From Algoriphagus sp. (GTDB taxonomy: Bacteria > Bacteroidota > Bacteroidia > Cytophagales > Cyclobacteriaceae), in assembly GCF_030694375.1 (NCBI RefSeq), contig NZ_JAUXYL010000038.1:1-64000 (forward strand): a stretch of 64,000 nt of DNA, read 5' to 3'. The notes below the pieces were generated by a model. It was not told the DNA's origin. It worked only from the letters and a program-made list of their open reading frames with translations, and ran no database searches. This document shows, piece after piece, positions 8,894 through 17,309 of this stretch. Both the position numbers and the translations under genes were made by a program. How positions within the stretch are numbered: position 1 is the stretch's first letter; each line of letters begins with the position of its first letter.

Positions 8894-9481
8894 TCAGAAT
8901 TTTCTATTGCTTAGAAATGAAATCAAAGCCTTGACAGCTTTTCCCCGATGACTTATTTCATTCTTTTCTGCTAAAGTCAACTCTGCGAAAGTCTTTGTAA
9001 ATCCTTCAGGTCTGAAGACTGGATCATACCCAAAGCCACCAAAACCTACTTTTTCTTCCAAAATCTCCCCTTTGGCTGTTCCCTCAAAGGAATATTCCTT
9101 TCCATCCAAAATCAATGCAATCACAGTTCGGAACTTGGCTTTTCGGTTACTTTTATCCTGCATTTTTTTCAAAAGCAATTCGATATTCCGCTCATCGCTT
9201 CTTGGTTCACCGGCAAATCTCCCCGAATAAACACCCGGTTCCCCTCCCAAAGATTCCACTTCCAGTCCGGTGTCATCGGCAAAGCAATCGACACCGAAAT
9301 TGTCTTTGACAAACCGGGCTTTTTCAAATGCATTGTAATCCAGGGTATCGCCGGTTTCGGGAAGTTCTTCAGTACAGCCAATTTCCTGAAGGGATACGAT
9401 TTCAAAGCCAGGCCCTAGGGCTGCTTTCACTTCTTCAATTTTCTTGGAATTATTGGTTGCAAAGCAGATTTTCATACACAA
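8894..9481 (-). CDS. rdgB: XTP/dITP diphosphatase (non-canonical purine NTP pyrophosphatase)
   Basis: A 195-aa Ham1/RdgB protein that hydrolyses XTP, ITP and dITP to the monophosphates and keeps deaminated purines out of DNA and RNA. Diagnostic blocks are ICFATNNSKKIEEVKAAL (N-terminal nucleotide-binding T/SxNxxK), CFADDTGLEVESLGGEPG, GVYSGRFAGE and GFGYDPVFRPEG near the C-terminus, with the final SHRGKA. Length and order match the family. The start may be Met3 (9475), MKICFATNN, which is more usual. Upstream is a divergent intergenic region shared with the LOG gene at 9786. Confidence 0.96.
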   Translation of the reverse strand: MCMKICFATNNSKKIEEVKAALGPGFEIVSLQEIGCTEELPETGDTLDYNAFEKARFVKDNFGVDCFADDTGLEVESLGGEPGVYSGRFAGEPRSDERNIELLLKKMQDKSNRKAKFRTVIALILDGKEYSFEGTAKGEILEEKVGFGGFGYDPVFRPEGFTKTFAELTLAEKNEISHRGKAVKALISFLSNRKF

Positions 9482-9785
9482 TTAATTTTGGGAATTACAT
9501 GGAAATGTAATGCAAAGGTTACGGAGAATTTTTAAAGAGCTGCTCAAATTGATTTTTAAAAAGTCAAGGCAGATTTTATTTGGTCTTTAGTTAATGTTTT
9601 TTTGCTGTAAATCGTTTTTCTTGCCAATAGTCAAGGAAACTAAGGTTTGAAGTTCGATAAAACGAACCCCGGCAATTCCAAGTCCCTTCTTGATCTACTG
9701 GCAGAATTTCGGGTAATCCTATTTTTTCTAGTCTTCATTGAAATGGCTTTCTTATCCTTATTAGCAAAAACTTGTATTTTGGGGC
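9482..9785. other. divergent intergenic region between rdgB and a LOG-family gene
   Basis: About 300 bp without a convincing gene. It must hold the promoters for rdgB (leftward) and the LOG gene (rightward). A box tattttgg sits about 10 bp before the rightward start and resembles, but does not fully match, the Bacteroidota -7 element TAnnTTTG. An imperfect inverted repeat, attacatggaaatgtaat, lies at about 9494-9511. I see nothing else. Confidence 0.5.
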
Positions 9786-10349
9786 ATGAAGAAAATCACG
9801 ATTTACTGCGGCTCAAAAAAAGGCACTAACAGTGTCTACGAGGCAGGGGCTCGCGCCTTGGTTCTGGAGATGATCAAGCGGGATCATTCCTTGGTTTACG
9901 GCGCTGGTCGTGTCGGTTTGATGGGAGTGATTGCAGATGAAATGCTGGCTGCAGGAAAGGAAGTACTGGGGATTATTCCGCAAAAACTAGTGGATAGGGA
10001 AGTGGCGCACACCGGTTGCACGGAGTTGATAATTGTAGAGACGATGCGTGACCGAAAGTGGCTGATGGCCGAGCGGGGAGATGGATTTATCGCAATGCCG
10101 GGAGGTATTGGAACACTGGAAGAACTTTTTGAGATTATGACCTTGAATCAGCTCCATTATATTCAAAAGCCGCTCGCATTATATAATGTGAATGGGTATT
10201 TTGATAAGTTGATCGAATTCCTGAATCATGCTATGGATGAGGGCTTTCTGTATCCGGAACAGGAAGAAATGCTGATCATATCCGATGACCCCGTGGATCT
10301 GCTGGATCAAATGTCAGCATATCAAGCAAGACGGCCTGCGGATTGGTGA
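9786..10349 (+). CDS. LOG family protein (TIGR00730 Rossmann fold)
   Basis: A 187-aa lysine-decarboxylase-like/LOG-family protein. The hallmark nucleotide-binding block PGGIGTLEELFE appears at about residues 105-116, preceded by MRDRKWLMAERGDGFIAM, which includes the catalytic Arg/Glu region. Other blocks are IYCGSKKGTN at the N-terminus and YGAGRVGLMGVIADEML. Members hydrolyse cytokinin- or AMP-type nucleoside 5'-monophosphates to free base and phosphoribose, but the substrate here is unproven. A second, more distant LOG-family gene lies at 11252 on the other strand. The gene appears monocistronic. Confidence 0.9.
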   Translation: MKKITIYCGSKKGTNSVYEAGARALVLEMIKRDHSLVYGAGRVGLMGVIADEMLAAGKEVLGIIPQKLVDREVAHTGCTELIIVETMRDRKWLMAERGDGFIAMPGGIGTLEELFEIMTLNQLHYIQKPLALYNVNGYFDKLIEFLNHAMDEGFLYPEQEEMLIISDDPVDLLDQMSAYQARRPADW

Positions 10350-10459
10350 GAAAGTAAAAGGCTTTATGATTCTTGAAAAGAAAATAAAAATTCCATAATC
10401 CGATTGGGATAGATCCTGTACTTTCTATTTACTTCTTTCGAGATTAAAAAGATAAACTG

Positions 10460-10467
10460 TACTTTTG
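10460..10467 (+). promoter_or_regulatory. putative Bacteroidota -7 promoter element
   Basis: tacttttg matches the TAnnTTTG consensus recognised by the Bacteroidota primary sigma factor. It is 20 bp before the start of the downstream gene at 10487. A convincing -33 TTG is not visible, so this is a moderate call. Confidence 0.5.
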
Positions 10468-10486
10468 CAAGAACCTTGATAGCTGC

Positions 10487-10990
10487 ATGATAGATAAGCT
10501 TTTTCCGCTTGATAAAAATTATATTCTCAGACAAGCCCAATTTGTCTTGGAAGAAGAATTGTTGGATCAGATGATCTATGAGTTGAAGCGGTCCTATACT
10601 TATTTATACAATCCTCTTCAATTGATGGATCAGACGTATGCCATGATTTTGGATACGTTTCAATTCCCCTCTGATCGGGTGAGGTTGATTTACCGTCAGC
10701 TCTGTGGGATTTATCGGTTTAAAAACAGAGACAATCAACTTGAGTTGCTTTTTGATGGACGGACTCATTTTGACAAATTTAAGGAAGAATGGGAAGCGTG
10801 CTTTATCGCATGGCTCCGAGAGCTCGGTCAACATGAACAATATGTCAAAACCATGCTTAGAATGACCCTGCTTTACGATACCGAATCCAGGGCAGAGTGG
10901 GCAGAAAACCACTGTAAGGCTTTCATCAACCAGTATTTTGAGCTTAAGGTTGTGAAAAGGCAAGGCGAATTGAGGCTTAAAGTAGGTTGA
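10487..10990 (+). CDS. hypothetical cytoplasmic protein
   Basis: A 167-aa soluble, helix-rich protein with many aromatic and charged residues (MIDKLFPLDKNYILRQAQFV at the start). It has no signal peptide, membrane helix or recognisable catalytic motif. A consensus-like promoter box lies 20 bp upstream, which supports real expression. It is followed by a MITE-like repeat (11013-11227), after which the convergent LOG gene ends. No function is proposed. Confidence 0.6.
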   Translation: MIDKLFPLDKNYILRQAQFVLEEELLDQMIYELKRSYTYLYNPLQLMDQTYAMILDTFQFPSDRVRLIYRQLCGIYRFKNRDNQLELLFDGRTHFDKFKEEWEACFIAWLRELGQHEQYVKTMLRMTLLYDTESRAEWAENHCKAFINQYFELKVVKRQGELRLKVG

Positions 10991-11012
10991 CAACAACTAA
11001 CTTCAGGAACAA

Positions 11013-11227
11013 GGGGCTGTCTCATACCTGCAGTTTGTCACCTTGAGCGGAGTCGAAAGGTCCTCGACTCCGCTCGGAATTACACACATTCAGCTGCCAA
11101 AACACCTTACATCATCGGTAGCGAAGTAGAAATGCGTCTGTATTCGCTTCTACTGGCCTTCGTACTGCCCAACTCTCGTTGGTCAGGTGCTCAGGCTGAC
11201 ACAAATCAGGCCTTTTGAGAGAGCCTC
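11013..11227. repeat. MITE-like element containing a nested palindrome
   Basis: The imperfect terminal inverted repeats ggggctgtctca (11013-11024) and tgagagagcctc (11216-11227) match at 10 of 12 positions. Inside is a strong hairpin with 12-bp perfect arms, gagcggagtcga (11045-11056) and tcgactccgctc (11064-11075). The ~215-bp block has no ORF. It looks like a non-autonomous insertion or a composite of dispersed repeats. Confidence 0.5.
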
Positions 11228-11251
11228 TACATGTTGAGTTCTGCCGCTTAA

Positions 11252-11977
11252 TCAAAAGTTTGGACTCAATAAATATTTGCTGTAAAACTCGTCAATGACT
11301 TTGACCGCGTCGGTAGCATTATCTACCACTGAGAATAAGTCAAGATCTTCCTCTTTGATGAAATTATTCTCCGCGAGTAGGGTTTTTTTGATCCAATCTA
11401 CCAATCCTTCCCAATAGGATTTACCCACAAGTACAATCGGGAAGCGCCCGATTTTATTGGTTTGTATCAGGGTAAACGCTTCGAAAAGTTCATCCAATGT
11501 TCCGAAACCACCCGGAAGCACTACAAATCCCTGTGCATAGCGCATAAACATAACCTTTCGCACAAAAAAGTAATCGAAAGTGAGAAGTTTGTCCCGGTCG
11601 ATGTAGATGTTATTGAATTGTTCAAAAGGCAGGACAATGTTCAATCCCACAGATTTGCCACCTTCAGAGTAAGCCCCTTTGTTACCGGCTTCCATAATTC
11701 CCGGTCCACCTCCAGTGATTACGCCATACCCGTGTCGGACGAGCTTTGCAGCGATTTCTTCTGCCATCATGTAATATTCATGGTCGCGTGGAGTCCGGGC
11801 AGACCCGAAAATTGAAACACAGGGTCCTATCTTCGCGAGCTTCTCGTAGCCTTCCACAAATTCTGACATTACTTTAAAAATAGCCCAAGAATCCTCGCTT
11901 CTGATTTCACTCCAGTCGCGTTCTTTAAAAGCTCGTCTGATCCGTTCTTCGGCCTTGTTGTCTTCTAAATTGCTCAT
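11252..11977 (-). CDS. LOG family protein (TIGR00730 Rossmann fold), long form
   Basis: A 241-aa member of the LOG/lysine-decarboxylase-like superfamily. The signature VVLPGGFGTLDELFEAF lies in the middle. Further blocks are SIFGSARTPRDHEYYMMAEE, GYGVITGGGPGIMEAGNKGA and FVRKVMFMRYAQGFVVLPG. An N-terminal extension of about 50 charged residues (NKAEERIRRAFKERDWSEIR) distinguishes it from the shorter paralog at 9786. By family it should bind and hydrolyse a nucleoside monophosphate, but the substrate is unknown. It is divergent from the YkgJ-like gene at 12142. Confidence 0.88.
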   Translation of the reverse strand: MSNLEDNKAEERIRRAFKERDWSEIRSEDSWAIFKVMSEFVEGYEKLAKIGPCVSIFGSARTPRDHEYYMMAEEIAAKLVRHGYGVITGGGPGIMEAGNKGAYSEGGKSVGLNIVLPFEQFNNIYIDRDKLLTFDYFFVRKVMFMRYAQGFVVLPGGFGTLDELFEAFTLIQTNKIGRFPIVLVGKSYWEGLVDWIKKTLLAENNFIKEEDLDLFSVVDNATDAVKVIDEFYSKYLLSPNF

Positions 11978-12141
11978 GTTAATTCGTTTTATTCCCTCAA
12001 AAAAACGATTCTAAGCTTGAAAAGGTGGTGTCTTCCGGACTTTGAGTTTTAAGAAGCTGATAGTCAATGAGAAAAAATGCGAGAGACAAAGGATTTTATG
12101 GGGGTAACATCCACTACTTTTGTTTTCTGAATGATTTATAA

Positions 12142-12726
12142 ATGAATTTATTTGAAAAATCCGAGGCAGTCCGAGAACTCTTTCAGGTATTGGAAGATGA
12201 ATCGCGGCAATTCCATGCTGAGTCAGGGATGGGTTGTGTATCCGGTTGCGGATTTTGTTGCGCAAATCCAGAAATTCCAGCCTCACCCTTGGAATTTCTG
12301 CCACTTGCCTTTGATCTCTATGAAAAAGGAATAGCTGAAGAAATCGCCAATCAACTCGCTCTTCAGGACCAATTAGGCAACTGCATCGTTTACCGTTCAC
12401 AAAAGGATGACCCTACGAAAGGATATTGTGGTAATTATTCAAATAGAGGATTGATCTGTAGACTTTTTGGAGCATCTGCCCGCAAAACCAAGTATGGACA
12501 AAAGGATCTCATCACCTGCAAAATCCTGAAAGCTGAAAAACAAGAAGCTTTTTCCCTGACATCTTCACGAATCAATTTAAACTTGGAGATCCCTATTGCG
12601 GCAGCTTATTATACCCGTTTGGCAGATGTGGATCAGTCTTTGGCTAATCAGTATCCTGTCAATCAAGCTATTTTGATGGCTTTGGAGTTGGTTTTGAGGT
12701 TTAAATTTTACGAAGAAGCAGAGTAA
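12142..12726 (+). CDS. YkgJ-family cysteine cluster protein
   Basis: A 194-aa protein with the Cys-rich pattern of the YkgJ/CxxCxxCC family: GMGCVSGCGFCCANPEIP (about residues 30-47) and later YCGNYSNRGLICRLFG and LITCKILK. The cysteines probably bind a metal or an iron-sulfur cluster. The length is longer than minimal members. There is no signal peptide, so it is cytoplasmic. It lies about 80 bp upstream of the holin-X-like gene on the same strand and is probably separately transcribed or weakly linked. Molecular function in this family is not established. Confidence 0.8.
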   Translation: MNLFEKSEAVRELFQVLEDESRQFHAESGMGCVSGCGFCCANPEIPASPLEFLPLAFDLYEKGIAEEIANQLALQDQLGNCIVYRSQKDDPTKGYCGNYSNRGLICRLFGASARKTKYGQKDLITCKILKAEKQEAFSLTSSRINLNLEIPIAAAYYTRLADVDQSLANQYPVNQAILMALELVLRFKFYEEAE

Positions 12727-12805
12727 AGGGAAGCCATCTTATTTTTTTGGGCCTAAGTTTTCCAGTATATTAGAACATTAGATAAAAGTGAAAAAAGCTT
12801 AAGTT

Positions 12806-13180
12806 ATGTTGAAAATAAGCCACATCATCGAGACTGTGAAAGGGATCGTTGAAACTCGGGTAGGACTGGTAAAGCAAGAAATTCAAAAGCAATTTGTCGA
12901 AATATTGTCCCGAATAATCTTGTTGATTTTGATGGGAAGTTTGCTTTTGCTTGTTTTTTTGTTCTTGTCACTTTCCTTGGCCTTCTTCTTGAGTCAAGTT
13001 ACCAAAAGCCCCTATCTGGGATTTTTAATTGTGGCCTTGATTTACTTTATGGTTGTCATACTGTTATTTCAAACGAAGGATTCTTTACAGATACAGAAAA
13101 GAACCGAAGGGCTGTTGAACAATTTTATTTTTAAAATGAAGCGAAACAAAAACGAAAATGACGATGAGCAATTACCTTGA
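12806..13180 (+). CDS. holin-X-like (PF07332-type) two-helix membrane protein
   Basis: A 124-aa protein with an amphipathic N-terminal helix (ISHIIETVKGIVETRVGLVK), two long hydrophobic helices (about residues 38-63 and 71-92) and a charged, Lys-rich C-terminus. The pattern fits the Actinobacterial holin-X/YqjE-like family, called a holin family by name although these are chromosomal envelope proteins. There are no phage genes around it. It overlaps the next gene by 17-23 bp, so the two are translationally coupled. A role in membrane organisation is inferred only from the family. Confidence 0.72.
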   Translation: MLKISHIIETVKGIVETRVGLVKQEIQKQFVEILSRIILLILMGSLLLLVFLFLSLSLAFFLSQVTKSPYLGFLIVALIYFMVVILLFQTKDSLQIQKRTEGLLNNFIFKMKRNKNENDDEQLP

Positions 13181-13547
13181 AAGTAAGTCTGAAGAATTAG
13201 AGCAAACCCTCGCCAAGCAGATAGAACTGCTCAAAAAGGACTCCGAAGATTGGTTGAAATTTGGTGCAGTGGTGGCTGTTGGTGTAGTAATCGGATACGG
13301 CATTGTCAAAGCGACCCGAAAGAAACGAGTGAAAAAAGATTCCATCAGAGCGATGGAAGTTTTAGAGAAAGAAGGTTTGCTCAATGAGGATATCAAAACC
13401 CGTTTGACGAGTTCCAAGCAGTCAACTTTTTGGCCCAATTTAACACAGCGCCTGTTGATCTTGGGTCTTGCCCTGGCGAAAGACAAAATTTATAACATGA
13501 TTTTTGTTCCCGCAGATGAAGACAAAGAAATTGAAAAGAGTCAGTAG
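13158..13547 (+). CDS. hypothetical membrane-anchored protein (YtxH-like layout)
   Basis: A 129-aa protein with a coiled N-terminus (KSEELEQTLAKQIELLKKDS), one membrane helix (WLKFGAVVAVGVVIGYGIV, about residues 31-49) and a basic, probably cytoplasmic, tail. A second hydrophobic patch is LLILGLALAKDKIYNMIF. The start is either 13158 or 13164 (MSNYLESK). It overlaps the holin-X-like gene upstream and the GGGP synthase gene downstream. The three-gene chain suggests a shared membrane-lipid role, which is inference. Confidence 0.65.
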   Translation: MTMSNYLESKSEELEQTLAKQIELLKKDSEDWLKFGAVVAVGVVIGYGIVKATRKKRVKKDSIRAMEVLEKEGLLNEDIKTRLTSSKQSTFWPNLTQRLLILGLALAKDKIYNMIFVPADEDKEIEKSQ

Positions 13548-14286
13548 ACTTCTCAAAAATCTTTCAAAAACTCAACAAAAGGGAATCGCTTGGCTGGTGG
13601 ATCCTGAAAAGGATTCTGACTTTGATCAATTTGATTGGATAAAGGATTCCGGTCTGGATTTAATTTTGGTCGGGGGGAGTTGTCCTTCTTCTTCAAATTT
13701 TGAAAAGACCATTCAATTACTCCAAAAAGTAAGTGGAGATATACCGATTTGCATTTTTCCCGGGTCTTATCTTCAATTGTCTGATCAAGCTGATGCAATT
13801 CTCTTTATGGCACTGATATCGGGAAGAAATCCCGAATACCTTATTTCTCAACAGGTTCAGGCAGCGGCAAAAGTCAAAAAATCCGGTTTGGAAGTTTTGC
13901 CTACCGGGTACATTCTAGTTAATAATGGAGAGCTTTTAAGTGTGCATTCAGTAAGCCAGACGATGCCTCTTTCTAATGAAGATTCTGAATTTGTCAAAGC
14001 CACAGCTTTGGCAGGCAAATTTCTCGGTATGCGCTACTTCTACCTAGATGCAGGGAGTGGGGCTAACATTCCGGTAAGTGCAACCATAATTTCGGCCGTT
14101 AAAAAGACAGTAAAATGCCCGATAATCGTGGGAGGAGGATTGTCAAATTCTGAAAAAGTGAAATGTGCTTTTATGGCTGGAGCAGATTTGGTTGTTTTGG
14201 GCAATTCTATTGAGAAAGACCCCGGATTTTTGTCCGAGGTCTTAGACCTTAAGCGGTGGTACAACCACTCATTGACTGTTAATTAA
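13516..14286 (+). CDS. geranylgeranylglyceryl phosphate synthase family protein
   Basis: A protein of about 256 aa with a PcrB/GGGPS TIM-barrel fold, which joins glycerol-1-phosphate to a polyprenyl diphosphate. Characteristic blocks are GIAWLVDPEKDSDFD (start of strand 1), LILVGGSCPSS, ICIFPGSYLQLS, YFYLDAGSGANIPV and PIIVGGGLSNSEKV near the phosphate-binding end. Homologues in Bacteroidota such as Flavobacterium are known to make archaeal-type glyceryl ethers in vitro. The frame is open from 13504, but the ATG at 13516 gives the normal N-terminus and a 32-bp overlap with the preceding gene. It converges with, and overlaps by 18 bp, the AraC gene. Confidence 0.9.
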   Translation: MKTKKLKRVSRLLKNLSKTQQKGIAWLVDPEKDSDFDQFDWIKDSGLDLILVGGSCPSSSNFEKTIQLLQKVSGDIPICIFPGSYLQLSDQADAILFMALISGRNPEYLISQQVQAAAKVKKSGLEVLPTGYILVNNGELLSVHSVSQTMPLSNEDSEFVKATALAGKFLGMRYFYLDAGSGANIPVSATIISAVKKTVKCPIIVGGGLSNSEKVKCAFMAGADLVVLGNSIEKDPGFLSEVLDLKRWYNHSLTVN

Positions 14287-15198
14287 GGATTCCCTCCTTC
14301 GCATTTTGCCTGCAGGCACACCATACATCATCTTAAACCGACGACAGAAGTAAGCGGTATCCTTGTATCCGACTTCTTTTCCGATGTCCCGAATGGATTT
14401 TTTGGAGGTACGGAGCAATTCTACCGCAGCTTCCATACGCTGATATTCAATGTAATCCTGAGGATTGATACCGGTCAACATCTTAAAGTATTGACCCACA
14501 TAGTCTTCAGAGACATTGGCCACTTTTGCCAAAACTTTATTGGAAAGATCTCCACCGATATTTGCTTTGATGAAGTTAAAAAGATCAATCAAACGCGGGT
14601 CTTTGAAATAGGTCGAGTTGGTCGAAAGTTCCTCGGTGAAAAGTCTGTTCTTCAAAATATGACGCAAAAGCTCTATCACCAAAACCTCCGTTTGTGCTTT
14701 AAGTGAGCGTTCTTTTCCGACGCTGTTTACTTCTATTTCTTTGATGATATCCTCTACCAGAGTGGCTATCCGATCATTAAACCGGATAATAAACGGTGGA
14801 ATATCCAGGGAATTGAAAAAATTCACCACATCAAAGACCTTGGATTCAAATTGGATCAGGGAAATGCAGTCTTCTTCGGTGGTCTTGATTTCTTTAAAGC
14901 TGAGACTTTGTAGGTATTTTCGTTTGGTATCTCCAAACTGCTCCATGTCCAGCTCATTCTTTTTGGTTCCTGAACCGAAGGTGAGTTGAGTCTTTTGGCC
15001 CTTTGGGATAAATAGAACCTCACTTTCATTTACGAGCTCCTGATCTTCGCCCATTTTTAGCGTACCATGATGCAGCAGAATCAGGGTATTCTCACTTTCC
15101 ACATAATTCATCACAGTCACAGGCTTTTCAATTTTGAAATTATTGCCTTTCAAAAACCGAACATGTACTGATTCAATGACTTTGTTGTAATAATCCAT
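14269..15198 (-). CDS. AraC-family transcriptional regulator
   Basis: A regulator of about 309 aa with a C-terminal AraC/XylS double helix-turn-helix (about the last 100 residues: VLAKVANVSEDYVGQYFK, then YIEYQRMEAAVELLRTS, IRDIGKEVGYKDTAYFC and FCRRFKMMYGVPAGKMRR). The N-terminal part has a cupin-like sensing domain (LILLHHGTLKMGEDQ, VLFIPKGQKTQLTFG). The frame is open to 15243, but Met at 15198 (MDYYNKVIESVHVRF) is the likely start. No ligand can be deduced. It converges with the GGGPS gene. The upstream neighbour on the same strand is an acyl-CoA dehydrogenase separated by a terminator. Confidence 0.88.
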   Translation of the reverse strand: MDYYNKVIESVHVRFLKGNNFKIEKPVTVMNYVESENTLILLHHGTLKMGEDQELVNESEVLFIPKGQKTQLTFGSGTKKNELDMEQFGDTKRKYLQSLSFKEIKTTEEDCISLIQFESKVFDVVNFFNSLDIPPFIIRFNDRIATLVEDIIKEIEVNSVGKERSLKAQTEVLVIELLRHILKNRLFTEELSTNSTYFKDPRLIDLFNFIKANIGGDLSNKVLAKVANVSEDYVGQYFKMLTGINPQDYIEYQRMEAAVELLRTSKKSIRDIGKEVGYKDTAYFCRRFKMMYGVPAGKMRRRESLINSQ

Positions 15199-15271
15199 GG
15201 ACTTAAAAGTAAAAGTAGGAATGTAAAAATATAACTTTTCCAACGGTAGAACAGGAATATTCTATAAATGA

Positions 15272-15319
15272 GGGCAAAAAAATAAAAAAAGGGTATAATT
15301 AGTTGTAATTATACCCTTT
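15272..15319 (-). terminator. Rho-independent terminator of the acyl-CoA dehydrogenase gene
   Basis: Perfect 14-bp arms (15288-15301 and 15306-15319) with a 4-nt loop. On the minus strand the hairpin is followed by a long T-run. It lies about 20 bp after the stop codon. Confidence 0.9.
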
Positions 15320-15337
15320 GAAAAAGCTCGTCCAGGG

Positions 15338-16477
15338 TTATTTAAGAATTCTTCTTGAAATTACAATTCGCTGAATTTCAGAAGTTCCTTCATAAATCTG
15401 GGTAATTTTTGCGTCGCGCATTAATCGCTCGACATGATATTCTTTCACATAGCCATATCCTCCGTGGACCTGAACCGCCTCAATAGTTACATTCATCGCT
15501 ACCTCTGAAGCGTATAATTTTGCCATGGCTGATGCATGTGCATAATCTTCTTTTTGATCTTTGAGCCAGGCAGCTTTGTACACCAAAAGTCTTGCTGCTT
15601 CTATCTGGGTCGCCATATCCGCTAGTTTAAACTGGATAGCTTGGTGCTGACTTATAGGCTTACCGAAGGCCTTTCGCTCTTTGGAATAAGCCAAAGCCAA
15701 TTCATAGGCTCCTGCAGCGATTCCCAGTGCTTGAGCCGCGATTCCTATTCTTCCACCATTCAATGTTTCCATTGCAAAGGTAAACCCGAAGCCTTCCTCG
15801 GCGATTCTGTTCTCCACCGGCACCTTCACATCAGTGAACATCAGTGAATGGGTGTCAGAACCCCGGATGCCTAGCTTATCTTCTTTCTTTCCAATGTCAA
15901 ATCCTTCCCAACCTTTTTCTACAATGAAGACGGAGATACCCTTATGCCCCAGACTTGCATTTGTTTGGGCAATGACCAGATAGATACTCGCGGAAGAACC
16001 GTTGGTGATCCAGTTTTTAGTGCCGTTAAGGATGTAGTGGTCGCCTTCAAGCGCTGCACTGGTTTTTTGGGACGTAGCATCAGAACCTGCCTCCGGTTCG
16101 GAAAGACAAAATGCGCCCAAAACCTCACCACTGGCAAGGCGCGTCAAATATTTTTGCTTTTGGGCTTCGGAACCATACTTTTCCAAGCCCCAGCAAACAA
16201 GAGAGTTGTTAACAGACATGGAAACAGAGGCAGAGGCATCTATCTTCGACAATTCCTCCATCGCAATGACGTAAGAGACAGTGTCCATTCCGCCACCGTT
16301 GTATTTTGGGTCGACCATCATACCCATGAAGCCCAATTCCCCCATTTTTTTAATTTGTTCCTGTGGGAATTTAGCTTCGGTGTCGCGCTCTATGACTCCG
16401 GGAAGTAGTTCCGATTGAGCAAATTCTCTCGCCGCTTCCTGTACCGCCAGATGCTCTTCAGTCAGTTGAAAATTCAT
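15338..16477 (-). CDS. acyl-CoA dehydrogenase
   Basis: A 379-aa FAD-dependent acyl-CoA dehydrogenase that catalyses the alpha,beta-dehydrogenation step of fatty- or branched-acid oxidation. It has the N-terminal helical domain, the beta-domain signature GAFCLSEPEAGSDATS, the FAD-binding WITNGSSAS region, and the C-terminal block LMRDAKITQIYEGTSEIQR, which carries the catalytic Glu (YEGTSEIQ). Length is standard for short-chain/butyryl-type enzymes. The chain-length specificity cannot be read. It stands alone between two terminators. Confidence 0.95.
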   Translation of the reverse strand: MNFQLTEEHLAVQEAAREFAQSELLPGVIERDTEAKFPQEQIKKMGELGFMGMMVDPKYNGGGMDTVSYVIAMEELSKIDASASVSMSVNNSLVCWGLEKYGSEAQKQKYLTRLASGEVLGAFCLSEPEAGSDATSQKTSAALEGDHYILNGTKNWITNGSSASIYLVIAQTNASLGHKGISVFIVEKGWEGFDIGKKEDKLGIRGSDTHSLMFTDVKVPVENRIAEEGFGFTFAMETLNGGRIGIAAQALGIAAGAYELALAYSKERKAFGKPISQHQAIQFKLADMATQIEAARLLVYKAAWLKDQKEDYAHASAMAKLYASEVAMNVTIEAVQVHGGYGYVKEYHVERLMRDAKITQIYEGTSEIQRIVISRRILK

Positions 16478-16524
16478 AGGGTTAGTAATATTTCGGGTTT
16501 TATTTCAATTCGAAAATATAGCCC

Positions 16525-16557
16525 TAAAAAAGAAAAGGGGCAAAAACTTGCCCCTTT
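16525..16557 (-). terminator. Rho-independent terminator of the YugP-type metallopeptidase gene
   Basis: Arms aaaggggcaa (16534-16543) and ttgccccttt (16548-16557) with a 4-nt loop. On the minus strand a T-run follows (plus-strand ctaaaaaagaaa). It lies just after the 16580 stop codon. Confidence 0.88.
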
Positions 16558-16579
16558 CAGAATTTTATTTTGATCTGGA

Positions 16580-17272
16580 TCAATCCCGATTGCCAAAAAA
16601 GACAAATATGTAATAGGCCAAAGTAGCCAAAGAAGCTAATGCCGCCACTACATAAGTCATTGCTGCCCAATGAAGCGCGTCTTTTGACATCTCATATTCC
16701 GGTCGAGTCACAATATTTCTGGTTTGTACCCATGCCAAGGCTCTATTGGAAGCATCAAATTCAACTGGCAGTGTCACCAATGTAAAGAGAGTCATAATTG
16801 AATATGCGCCTACTACGATATAACCAATGAATTCGTAAGGTAATCCCAAGGCAAACCCTCCAAGGAGAGAGGCGATCAAAACTACGTTTAAGATTTTTCC
16901 GGAAATGTTCTGAATTGGCACAAGTGCAGATCTCATTTTCAGCCAAGCATAGGAAGTCGCATGCTGTACCGCGTGACCGCATTCGTGAGCAGAGACAGCC
17001 GTGGCAGCAGCATTTCGGCCATAAAACACATCCGGGGATAAGTTTACAGTTTTGTTCATCGGGTTGTAGTGATCAGTGAGTTGACCTTCCACGCAGACTA
17101 CTTTTACATCGTGAATATTATTATCTGCCAACATCAGCTTGGCAATCTCAGCGCCCGAAAGATTGGCTTGAAGGGTAGTTTGTGAATACTTCTTGAACTT
17201 GCTTTTAAGCTTGCTGCTCACAATAAATCCAAGACCTGCAAATACAACTACAATTACGATTAGAATAATCAT
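16580..17272 (-). CDS. YugP-family zinc metallopeptidase
   Basis: A 230-aa membrane protein of the neutral zinc metallopeptidase family (DUF2268/YugP type). It has an N-terminal membrane anchor (IILIVIVVVFAGLGFIVSS), the zinc-binding motif VSAHECGHAVQHA (about residues 94-106) and two or more C-terminal helices (VLIASLLGGFALGL, YVVAALASLATLAYYIFVFF). The downstream Glu in LPVEFDASNRAL is the usual third ligand region. Its substrate is unknown. It is co-directional with, and 37 bp downstream of, the flippase-like gene. Confidence 0.88.
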   Translation of the reverse strand: MIILIVIVVVFAGLGFIVSSKLKSKFKKYSQTTLQANLSGAEIAKLMLADNNIHDVKVVCVEGQLTDHYNPMNKTVNLSPDVFYGRNAAATAVSAHECGHAVQHATSYAWLKMRSALVPIQNISGKILNVVLIASLLGGFALGLPYEFIGYIVVGAYSIMTLFTLVTLPVEFDASNRALAWVQTRNIVTRPEYEMSKDALHWAAMTYVVAALASLATLAYYIFVFFGNRD

Positions 17273-17309
17273 TTTATTAAGTGGTTTAAAACTGGGTGTG
17301 AATACGAAG

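Noticed and set aside
12806..13547. Prophage, suggested by a holin-family name
   Set aside because: No capsid, tail, integrase or lysis gene is near. The gene overlaps envelope and lipid genes. Holin-X proteins of this type are ordinary chromosomal membrane proteins.
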